Source: Fidelibacterota bacterium (GTDB taxonomy: Bacteria; Fidelibacterota; UBA2242). Taken from it: a stretch of 52,415 nucleotides of DNA. The notes beneath the pieces were generated by a model that made no database searches, was not told the DNA's origin, and saw only the letters and a program-made list of their open reading frames with translations. How positions within the stretch are numbered: the stretch's first letter is position 1; every line of letters begins with the position of its first letter. This document shows, piece after piece, positions 16,851 to 24,607 of the stretch. The stretch covers positions 1-52,415 of the forward strand of contig JADHYC010000008.1 of assembly GCA_016782645.1 (NCBI GenBank). The letters run 5' to 3'. A program made the translations under genes and the position numbers.

Positions 16851-17780
16851 TTACGTTGCAATCTTTGTATCAGTACTAATTTCTTTCCTGTAATTCCAAA
16901 AAATTCGACTCACTTCAGCACCCACCTCCTTAAAGTAAAATCCAATAGGCCCAACCCAGGGGATAATAGCTTCATAGAATCTTTGCTCTCTCAAATCTTT
17001 AAGACATCGCTTTAAAAGGATTCCACCAATGCCTTTACCTCTACAGGTTGGAGTTGTACCCATTGGACCAAACCAACCCATTCCAATATTATTCCCATGA
17101 TACCCAGAGAAAGCAATTACTTCATCATTTTGTAACGCTATATGCACTGCGATGGGGATACGTTTGTAAGAGTTGGATACCTCAGTAATCCAAAGTGAAA
17201 ATTCTTTTTCTATGAATTTCAATATTGAATCGTATTCTTCTTCAGTTGCCCGACGCACCACAATGTTGTGCTTTTCAAGCAATAATTTCTCAATGGAACT
17301 CGTTTCTAATGGGACTTTATTTAGATTTACAGTCATATTTACATTATCACGTTGTCTTTTATAACCATTTGTTTCCACAAGCGTAATTAGTGCAGTATAA
17401 CGAGGATCAATTCCTGGAAAGTAATAATTTGGGAAGCTATCAAAAAATCTTATCAACTTTGCACCGTTTTGGATTAATATATTTTCAATTTTATGGAAAA
17501 CTTCTAAAGTTACCGTTCCTAAAGTTGATTGGTCTTCGCATGCTAAGAGCTTTATCCAGCCGGTTATAATTCCTCCTTGATTTCTCACGAAACCTGCAGA
17601 AAATCCGCAAAGTTCGCCATCTTGTAATACCTTGAAGTTGGCTTCAGGCAAAAAACTCTTCTCCTCGAAAATCTTCTCCCTCAGTAGCTCCTTTGTGATG
17701 TTATCGTACTTAAAAACTGTATTAAAAAGATTTACAAGATCATTGATATCTGATTCTTTAATTGGTAGATATTCAAGCAT
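16851..17780 (-). CDS. tandem GNAT-fold N-acetyltransferase
   Basis: The 309-residue protein is twice the size of a single GNAT domain. The C-terminal half has the acetyl-CoA loop CRGKGIGGILLKRCL preceded by the beta-strand GMGWFGPMGTTP, and ends in YFKEVGAEV. The N-terminal half (DINDLVNLFNTVF, GELCGFSAGFV) is a second, degenerate GNAT fold. The GNAT domain transfers an acetyl group from acetyl-CoA to an amine; the target is unknown. It lies between the subtilase gene (39 bp downstream) and the GAF/PAS gene, all on the minus strand. Confidence 0.8.
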   Translation of the reverse strand: MLEYLPIKESDINDLVNLFNTVFKYDNITKELLREKIFEEKSFLPEANFKVLQDGELCGFSAGFVRNQGGIITGWIKLLACEDQSTLGTVTLEVFHKIENILIQNGAKLIRFFDSFPNYYFPGIDPRYTALITLVETNGYKRQRDNVNMTVNLNKVPLETSSIEKLLLEKHNIVVRRATEEEYDSILKFIEKEFSLWITEVSNSYKRIPIAVHIALQNDEVIAFSGYHGNNIGMGWFGPMGTTPTCRGKGIGGILLKRCLKDLREQRFYEAIIPWVGPIGFYFKEVGAEVSRIFWNYRKEISTDTKIAT

Positions 17781-17819
17781 TAAAACTTCTCTATCCTAAA
17801 AACTCAATTTTCTAATCAT

Positions 17820-19460
17820 TCAATAATCTATACAAAGTATAATATTTATTATGTTGATAATATCACTAATATCAATTGAACCGTCTCCATTAACATTAGC
17901 TGCCCATTGCTCATATTCATTTGGAATATCAAGTATAAGAATAAAACGTACTATTTGCACAATATCTGTTACGCGAACATTCCCATCTCTATCTACATCT
18001 CCGTGTAAGAATTCATAGTTAATAGCTGCCATTATATCAATCAAACCCCAGCCATATAAATTATCCGGATTATCGGAATTGTCAGCGGTCATCAAAAGAA
18101 CCTCTCTAACCATCATTGGAGTCCAGTCTGGATGGGCAGAAAGAATCACCGCAATAGAACCACCTACCAAAGGTGTAGAAAGTGAAGTTCCGCTTGTATT
18201 TATATAATAATCTAATCCTGACGCACTGGCACAATAAGTACTGACACCTCTGGCTACAACTTCGGGCTTTATCCTACTGTCGGCAGTTGGACCATGTGAA
18301 CTAAAAGATGCCAGATTACCTGATGTGTCCACTGCACCAACACTTATCACACTATCAGCATCGGCTGGAGCAATTATTCCAGATGTTCCTTCATTTCCTG
18401 CCGCGGTAACACAAATCATTCCATTTGCAATTGCCCTGTCAACTGCAACAGTTGTTACTGCAGTATTACCATCAAGATCATTAAAATCGTACCAATCAAT
18501 ATAACCGAGTGAACTTGAAGAAACATCGGCGCCCAGAGATTCACCCCATTCCAAACCGGCTACATACCAATCTTCTTCAATGGGCTCCTCCACAGGTACA
18601 TTCTCTGTTTTAGCAAGAATGAAGTTAGCTTCAAAGGCTGGACCATAAAGCATACCATCCTTTGAACCACCTAACGCACTCAGTGTATATGTACCGTGAT
18701 TGTGCTGATATAGAGAATCTCCGGGTTCATTCTGAGTAGTGCTGTCATTATTGATAAAATCCCATTCTGCAATGATTTGATCTTTGTGGATTGCTTCATG
18801 CTCTGTGTAATATCCTGTATCGAGCATTAATACAATGATTCCTTGCCCCTTATATCCCGCTTCATGTGCCGCTACAACATTTATTTGATTTAATTGGTCA
18901 TAAGAATTGCCATAATTTAATATAAGTCCGTCAGGTTGATTTACTTTTATACCTTTCTCCAATATCTTTTCCTTTTGAATAGGATTACGTTTGCCTGAAA
19001 GAACTATCTCAATTTTATAAACAAATGGGAAATTGGCAATTCTGCTTATCTGTGAAAGTTTTGCCTCTATAGAAATAGCATTTAGCCATTTTGATGTGAC
19101 TCTCAAGTTAGCACCGGTACTTAGAATGGAATCAATATATATAGAGTTAACCGGTATATCATAAAAGTCAACTATCGATGTTCTAACCTTTGATCTACGC
19201 CATTTACTTCTGGGATTTAAGTCTCTCTCCGCAATTATCAGAGCTGAGATATATTTTTCATTACTGAAGATTCCTTTGTCGGTAAAATATATCCATACTT
19301 TTTTTCTGTCTTCTATAGTAAGATTTTTCATTTTTCTCCGAATCACCTTTCCATAAACTGGGATCTGACGCTCTCTATAAAGCTGAGAAATATCCTCAGT
19401 CCCAAACGACAAATTACCAGTTAATAGAACTGCAAGAATCAATAAATATAAACGTTTCAA
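17820..19460 (-). CDS. secreted subtilisin-like (S8) protease with dockerin-type C-terminus
   Basis: The 546-residue protein has a Sec signal (residues 1-20). The catalytic triad is D214 (LMLDTGYY), H255 (NHGTYTL) and S426 (SGTSLSTPLVGG), with oxyanion N356 in AAGNEG. The prodomain covers about 20-180. The C-terminal 60 residues hold two Ca-binding, dockerin-like repeats (GDVDRDGNVRVTDIVQIV and NVNGDGSIDISDIINII). In FCB bacteria such tails are common on secreted enzymes and are thought to mediate surface or complex attachment; no cohesin is seen in the window. It acts outside the cell on proteins. It is the first gene after a 384-bp spacer, so it probably has its own promoter. Confidence 0.92.
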   Translation of the reverse strand: MKRLYLLILAVLLTGNLSFGTEDISQLYRERQIPVYGKVIRRKMKNLTIEDRKKVWIYFTDKGIFSNEKYISALIIAERDLNPRSKWRRSKVRTSIVDFYDIPVNSIYIDSILSTGANLRVTSKWLNAISIEAKLSQISRIANFPFVYKIEIVLSGKRNPIQKEKILEKGIKVNQPDGLILNYGNSYDQLNQINVVAAHEAGYKGQGIIVLMLDTGYYTEHEAIHKDQIIAEWDFINNDSTTQNEPGDSLYQHNHGTYTLSALGGSKDGMLYGPAFEANFILAKTENVPVEEPIEEDWYVAGLEWGESLGADVSSSSLGYIDWYDFNDLDGNTAVTTVAVDRAIANGMICVTAAGNEGTSGIIAPADADSVISVGAVDTSGNLASFSSHGPTADSRIKPEVVARGVSTYCASASGLDYYINTSGTSLSTPLVGGSIAVILSAHPDWTPMMVREVLLMTADNSDNPDNLYGWGLIDIMAAINYEFLHGDVDRDGNVRVTDIVQIVRFILILDIPNEYEQWAANVNGDGSIDISDIINIINIILCIDY

Positions 19461-19844
19461 CCGATCCTCATTTTAACTTATTTAATCTATCAAAATTATA
19501 GAAAGAGAACAAGGAAGTTAATTATTGGGCAGTAAGCACTCAGTTTGAGAAGTCAACAATTTTCCAAAGAAATCCCTTACAATAGAAATGCTTGATTCGA
19601 GAAGATAGTCTCATTAACACCCGGTTTTAATATGGACATCCTTCTTTGAAGTCCTTCATGACCTTCGAAAAAAAACTGTATTAAAATGAATATGATTATT
19701 CTTTAAACTAAATCTGGGGATTTATACAGGCTTAATAGGCAAAGAAAAACCCAACTAGTCAATGAAATTAGCATCCAAATATATTGAGTGTAAATCTCTA
19801 GTAAATACTGAAAGTCGTTCAATCCCTTTTCGAATCAATAAGAT
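19461..19844. other. intergenic region without a gene
   Basis: This AT-rich spacer separates the end of the second DUF4249 gene from the start of the protease gene. Read on the minus strand, TATAATTTTG near 19491-19500 resembles a Bacteroidetes-type -7 box (TAnnTTTG), a possible promoter for the protease, but a good upstream box is not evident. Nothing else is recognised. Confidence 0.35.
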
Positions 19845-20981
19845 TCATCTTTTATTATTAATGTCAATGCTTAAAGATTCATAGTCATTGATCCTTACAT
19901 ATATTGAATTCGCCGTTGCAGACCCTGCAATTCCAAGTACAACTGATCCATGCTGATCCCGGAGATTAGACATCGCCTCATCATGTAACGGAAGTGATGA
20001 GATGAAATAATTCCCATAGTGTTCATCCAGTACAGAAACCGTTATTTGATAAAGCCCCGCACCTAAGAAAAACAGCGGTAATGAATAAACCAATTGTCCG
20101 GATTCATCTATCTCATTTGTTGCAAATAAATTACTAACTTCTATCTGAGATGAATCAGCTCCCAAAATCCTTTCAACCTTCGAATGTATAACAAAGCATT
20201 CTGGATCAGTTGTACACTTTAAGATTCCCGGGTTTTCAGAGGAACTTATTAGTGTATCAGAGTTCCAGTTAAATCCTTCTTCATCAAATACTGTCGGTGC
20301 AAGCGGTGCAGTAGACCCGGTGATCTCATCACCAGTAGATGTTGTAATACGAAATTCGTATTCTTCACTATACTCAATATTGACATCAGAATATTGAGTA
20401 ATGGGTTTATATCCACCATAGGTATAGGTTATTATGCTCATAGATTCACCACCAGGACCCGGTTTGTCCCTCCCATAACTTTCTTCAAATTCACCAGCTT
20501 GAGTCACCCATTCAAATTCTGCAATCAGAATATTTGTAGACTTATGAACAAGAACAACTGAAGTCATAGTCGAATCATGAATTTGAGGTAAAATTTCTAT
20601 ATAATCATCCACATGCGGTTCACCTGGATCAGGCTTGCCGTTTCCTCGTCCTTCAAAAGTTCCTGGTGGCCCCTGCCCTCTTATACCGATATCATCATTT
20701 AAGGGTTCTCCCTCATCCCATTGACCATTTCCGTTTTCATCAGTATAACTTACCCAATCACCATTATCATCTATACCATTAAATAAAGAAGTATCTGTAA
20801 CAAGCATAGTTCTATCCACCCGTACAACAGAATTCATAAAATCACGGGGATCCAGTACAGCTTCTATCCTCAATTCAACTGTGTAGTTCTTAAAATCATC
20901 TTCAAATTCGGCAATGCTTAGTTCCTTCTCACAACCTATTATTACCAGAAATCCAATTAAAACCATTAAACATTTTTTCAT
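19845..20981 (-). CDS. DUF4249-like receptor-associated lipoprotein (downstream module)
   Basis: The 378-residue protein has a lipoprotein signal (IIGC, C17). The fold looks like DUF4249: an N-terminal part of beta-strands with YTVELRIEAVLDP, and a C-terminal immunoglobulin-like part. Residues 80-125 carry acidic, glycine-rich insertions (DENGNGQWDEGEP and GNGKPDPGEP) that resemble calcium-binding loops. DUF4249 lipoproteins are outer-membrane partners of TonB-dependent receptors; this one follows its receptor by 12 bp. The DUF4249 name is less certain here than for the 23.8 kb copy, because the sequence has diverged. Confidence 0.65.
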   Translation of the reverse strand: MKKCLMVLIGFLVIIGCEKELSIAEFEDDFKNYTVELRIEAVLDPRDFMNSVVRVDRTMLVTDTSLFNGIDDNGDWVSYTDENGNGQWDEGEPLNDDIGIRGQGPPGTFEGRGNGKPDPGEPHVDDYIEILPQIHDSTMTSVVLVHKSTNILIAEFEWVTQAGEFEESYGRDKPGPGGESMSIITYTYGGYKPITQYSDVNIEYSEEYEFRITTSTGDEITGSTAPLAPTVFDEEGFNWNSDTLISSSENPGILKCTTDPECFVIHSKVERILGADSSQIEVSNLFATNEIDESGQLVYSLPLFFLGAGLYQITVSVLDEHYGNYFISSLPLHDEAMSNLRDQHGSVVLGIAGSATANSIYVRINDYESLSIDINNKR

Positions 20982-20993
20982 TATTTATGCTCC

Positions 20994-23372
20994 TTAAAAT
21001 TTGAATTCAAAACCTATGGTTGGAATTATCGGAAACATTCCTATAGCGGTTACTTTATCTTCTTCTAAATCCCAATCATAGAAGAGGGTATTAAAATGAT
21101 TCGTTACATTTATAATCTGGACTTTGAATTTTCCATCTATACCAAATGGGGAAATATTCCATATCCAGCTAATATCTGTTCTAAAGTAATAAGGATATCT
21201 GGCAGAATTTTTCAGCCCCTGAATTTCTATTAAATTCGCATAAGGATTACTAAAAGTACTACCAGGTCCTCTATTGGATAAACTTTGTGTATAAGTATAT
21301 CCGACAGTCGGTGTATAAGGCTGACCACTACTGTTGCTGAGTGTAAATCCAAATATATTTTTTTTATTTACAGCATAATTTATAACAATATTCAAGGTAT
21401 GAGGCTGATCATGTTTTGGTGTGTAGATTTCACCGCTACTTTTAACAATTTTTCCATCACTATTAAAATCATATTTCTGCTGACTGTTTAAATAAGAATA
21501 GCCGATCCAGCCAGTTAATTTTCCGATATTCCTTTTAAGAAGGAATTCCAACCCGTAAACGGTGCCTTTTCCTTCAATATAATCATCAGTATCGATCGAT
21601 GGATTATTATTGGGATTAATAGTGAGTGTGTTATCATAGGGTTTATAATAACATTCGATGCTGGCAAAATAACCGTTACCTATCCATTTTTCTATCCCAA
21701 GGATATAATGTTGTAGAGACTTTGCTTTATAATTCTCTGGAATAGGCTGCCAGAAATCAACAATATTCAGTATTGCATCGTCATCATTGACAGTAAACAT
21801 AAATTGTTTATAAATTCCCCATGCCCCTTTTAATGCTAAATTTTCCAGGAGCAGGTATTTGAACCCTAACCGAGGCTCAATATATAGATCATCGTGTAAC
21901 TTGTATTTAGAAATACGCAAACCCGGCTGGATGGTTAATAGCGCATTCGGCTGCCACTTGTCCTGGAAATATCCACTTAAAATGGTAGGAGCTTGTTTTT
22001 GGTCTAAAAACGTCATTTCATTAATACCCATATTAAACACCATCCCAAGATTTTTATACTCAAACCCCACTGTGAATGTATGTTCGTTGGACATAAACCA
22101 ATCTAAATTTTCCTTAATCGTCCAGTCCTCAATTTCATTAAACACTATTATATTTGTTGATTTACTTCCACCTGCAGAATCTGTCTCAGTCATCTCCATA
22201 TTTACATCAAATTGGAAGTTTGTACTGGAGATAGACAACGTGGAAAGAAACTTAGAATTCGGAACATAACGCCATTGTATACTATTGGTGTAGTTTCCCC
22301 AATCCCAATCGAAAACTACTCCAACATCTTCTTCACCTATATTAAAAAATACTACATCACGACCATAGTAAGAGGAAAAGGTTAATCTATTTCTCGACGT
22401 CAGATTATGGATCAATTTACATTGAACATCCCAGAAATAATATCTCCAGTTCATAGGATCGTCCTTATACCAATAGTATAATTCTGCTAACTTATCAAAA
22501 TAGGTTCGACGGCTTGACAACATCCATGATCCTTTATAGAATGGTCCCTCTACTAAAAGTTTGGCACTAAGAACATTGATCTCGCCCTGTCCTTGACTTA
22601 TGTCCCAATATTTTCCAACTCCTTTCTTATTAAACAATTTGCCTTTTTTAGAATTGCCCTCCTTGGATGTAATACTCAACACAGAGGAATTTCGATTCCC
22701 ATAATAAGCGGGGAAGCCGCCCGCTAAAAATTCCGCATCCGAAATAGCATCCACATTGAATGTTGAAAATACACCACCCAGATGATATGGATTGTACAAT
22801 TCAATACCATCCAACAAAATGAGATTTTCATCCGGACTACCGCCTCGAACTACCAATGCAGATGAAAAATCATTTGAAGCAGAAACTCCAGGTAGTAATT
22901 GCAAAGTACGAAATAAATCCGCTTCCACAAAAGCAGGTACCCTCTTGATATCACGGAATGATAGATTTACACGACTGACTTCTGCCATTTTCTCGAATCG
23001 CTGCCGTTCTGCAGTAACTGTTACTTCACCATATTCAATGGATGTTATATCTAACTCAAAATCAAGGCGTAAATCGTCATTGGATGATATTTTAATTTCC
23101 TTTGACTCCGGCTTATACCCCATCATCATAATTTTAATGTTATAGGTGCCCGGTGGAATATTCAGAATAACATAGTAGCCTGAGTTGTCTGAAGCAGCAC
23201 CCATGTTTGTTCCTTTCAACACAACATTGGCATACATGAGTGGTTCACCTGTTTGAGCATCTCTTAAATATCCACCAATACGCCCGTTAATTGCCTGGGC
23301 TTGAAGAGCAATTGAAAGTGAAAGAAATAAAACAAGCCAGAGAATTAATGTTGAATTGAAGAACGATTTCAC
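20994..23372 (-). CDS. TonB-dependent outer membrane receptor with carboxypeptidase-regulatory domain (downstream module)
   Basis: I place the start at GTG 23372, not at the in-frame ATG 23399, because GAGGAGGT lies 3 bp upstream of it and the protein then begins directly with its signal peptide (VKSFFNS, cut near LQAQA). It is about 792 residues long. Residues 30-110 form the beta-sandwich domain (GGYLRDAQTGEPLMYANVVLKG). The plug holds LRTLQLLPGVSASNDFSSALVVRGGSPDENLILLDG in spaced form, and a barrel ends in GFEFKF, an aromatic C-terminus. Such receptors import large or scarce ligands, energised by TonB. The ligand is not evident. It is co-transcribed with a DUF4249-like gene, and a palindromic operator lies in the upstream spacer. 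Confidence 0.9.
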   Translation of the reverse strand: MKSFFNSTLILWLVLFLSLSIALQAQAINGRIGGYLRDAQTGEPLMYANVVLKGTNMGAASDNSGYYVILNIPPGTYNIKIMMMGYKPESKEIKISSNDDLRLDFELDITSIEYGEVTVTAERQRFEKMAEVSRVNLSFRDIKRVPAFVEADLFRTLQLLPGVSASNDFSSALVVRGGSPDENLILLDGIELYNPYHLGGVFSTFNVDAISDAEFLAGGFPAYYGNRNSSVLSITSKEGNSKKGKLFNKKGVGKYWDISQGQGEINVLSAKLLVEGPFYKGSWMLSSRRTYFDKLAELYYWYKDDPMNWRYYFWDVQCKLIHNLTSRNRLTFSSYYGRDVVFFNIGEEDVGVVFDWDWGNYTNSIQWRYVPNSKFLSTLSISSTNFQFDVNMEMTETDSAGGSKSTNIIVFNEIEDWTIKENLDWFMSNEHTFTVGFEYKNLGMVFNMGINEMTFLDQKQAPTILSGYFQDKWQPNALLTIQPGLRISKYKLHDDLYIEPRLGFKYLLLENLALKGAWGIYKQFMFTVNDDDAILNIVDFWQPIPENYKAKSLQHYILGIEKWIGNGYFASIECYYKPYDNTLTINPNNNPSIDTDDYIEGKGTVYGLEFLLKRNIGKLTGWIGYSYLNSQQKYDFNSDGKIVKSSGEIYTPKHDQPHTLNIVINYAVNKKNIFGFTLSNSSGQPYTPTVGYTYTQSLSNRGPGSTFSNPYANLIEIQGLKNSARYPYYFRTDISWIWNISPFGIDGKFKVQIINVTNHFNTLFYDWDLEEDKVTAIGMFPIIPTIGFEFKF

Positions 23373-23375
23373 TCT

Positions 23376-23383
23376 ACCTCCTC
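23376..23383 (-). promoter_or_regulatory. strong ribosome binding site that decides a GTG start
   Basis: Read on the minus strand this is GAGGAGGT, a near-perfect Shine-Dalgarno sequence, 3 bp before GTG 23372. It lies inside the extra frame of the longer ATG start, which therefore is unlikely to be used. Confidence 0.7.
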
Positions 23384-23387
23384 TATT

Positions 23388-23772
23388 GCAAAAAACCACA
23401 AAATTTTTCTCGATCTTTAATTCTACTTACTACTTCACTTTTTATCTGGCAAAGTGACCTAAAAAACACGCTGTTTCTGAGGCTCTCGTTTTTCTATCAA
23501 GCCGCTTTTTACAAACATCACTTTACTTACCGGTCGGTAAGTTAAATATATTAAAGAAAAACTCAAAGATTTTTTTACTAATCGTTTTGATCCAGATCAA
23601 AATGCAGAAGCCCGCCTGGCTGCACTAAAACGGGTTTGGCATTAAATCAATAAGGGCTGTAAGAAAATCATTCTGGGCTAAGAATAATTATTAAAGAAAA
23701 TTAATAGGTAAATATTTTTTTACAGGAAACAAATAAATCCTGAGTATAAAATCTAAAATCAACCGATATTTT
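23388..23772. other. intergenic region between the two TonB-receptor modules
   Basis: The spacer holds the promoter region of the downstream receptor operon and a TetR-type palindrome (separate entry). On the plus strand, 23546-23645 has a short open frame reading KEKLKDFFTNRFDPDQ and then ARLAALKRVWH before a stop, with no start codon or partner; it may be the relic of the C-terminus of a gene that I cannot name. The remainder is AT-rich. Confidence 0.4.
23525..23542. promoter_or_regulatory. TetR-type palindromic operator
   Basis: ACTTACCG, a GT centre, and CGGTAAGT form a perfect 8-bp-arm palindrome with the ACCGGTCGGT core seen in many TetR/AcrR-family operators. It lies about 150 bp upstream of the receptor start at 23372, in an AT-rich region where a promoter would be expected. 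No TetR-family gene is visible in the window, so the regulator would act in trans. Confidence 0.6.
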
Positions 23773-24594
23773 CTACCCTTGAATAACCGTAAAACACATA
23801 CTGACGCCATTAAGAGCAGAAAAAACACCAAGTCCATTCTCAATATTCGTCAAAGGCTCATTTAAGTCCCTTGAATCCTGGTTTCTTGATTCATATAAAT
23901 CGACATACTCCTGATTCACTTTAAACACTGTGATGCAATGTTCACCTAAGTGAGTGATTGACGGCATCCGAATTCTATAAGAATTATCACTAATCGGTGG
24001 GAATACAAATTGTCGAAGTCTTTCAGGCTTCCATGAATTTATTGCTACCGGATTCTCCTCTACATTTTTCAAAGTCACATAGTAAAATGCGTTTTCTTCA
24101 TTGTCCCACGTTATAGTAACTTCTCTATTCTCAGATTCTCGCCATTCCCAAAGGCTTTCTCTATTTTCAAAGTCAGGTAAGGTCATTTCTGAGGATGATA
24201 TATTTACATTGGAGGGCGCTTCGGGGACTGTAATTTGGGCTGTTACAAATTGATCGTTTTGTTCTATTTCTATCATAAACTCGTCACCTGTTTCAATAGT
24301 CAGTTCATCACCACTGTAGTGATAGTAACCGCTGTCTCCAGGGGATGGTTCACAGTCGTAGTGTTGTCCATTTTTGATCAAAGTTATCGTGGCATTGTTA
24401 ATCGGTGGAGCATCAGTGGTATCTGCATTCAGGGGAACGGTAGATGTGAGTTTAATGCTTGTCACTGGCTCCCCAGCATACAAATAAGCCCATACAACAA
24501 TAAGTTCTTCTTCTGAAATTAACGGGCCGTGTTTCGTACATCCAAAAAATAGAAGCAAAGTAATACAGATAGGTATCAGTATTTGTTTGTACAT
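23773..24594 (-). CDS. DUF4249 receptor-associated lipoprotein (upstream module)
   Basis: I use ATG 24594 (273 residues), with AAGGTG at a good distance; an in-frame GTG at 24603 is less likely. The lipobox is LFFGC (C19). ELIVVWAYLYAGEPV, PINNATITLIKNGQ and YYHYSGDELTIETGDEFMIEI, followed by AQITVPEAP, are the usual N-terminal pattern of DUF4249 lipoproteins, which adopt Ig-like folds. They sit on the outer membrane beside a TonB receptor. Its start is 13 bp after the end of the receptor gene, so the pair is one transcription unit. Confidence 0.8.
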   Translation of the reverse strand: MYKQILIPICITLLLFFGCTKHGPLISEEELIVVWAYLYAGEPVTSIKLTSTVPLNADTTDAPPINNATITLIKNGQHYDCEPSPGDSGYYHYSGDELTIETGDEFMIEIEQNDQFVTAQITVPEAPSNVNISSSEMTLPDFENRESLWEWRESENREVTITWDNEENAFYYVTLKNVEENPVAINSWKPERLRQFVFPPISDNSYRIRMPSITHLGEHCITVFKVNQEYVDLYESRNQDSRDLNEPLTNIENGLGVFSALNGVSMCFTVIQG

Positions 24595-24607
24595 TTTAAT
24601 CACCTTC

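Noticed and set aside
20994..23399. Receptor start at the ATG 23399
   Set aside because: The GAGGAGGT site at 23376-23383 lies inside that extension and fits the GTG at 23372, which puts the signal peptide at the N-terminus.
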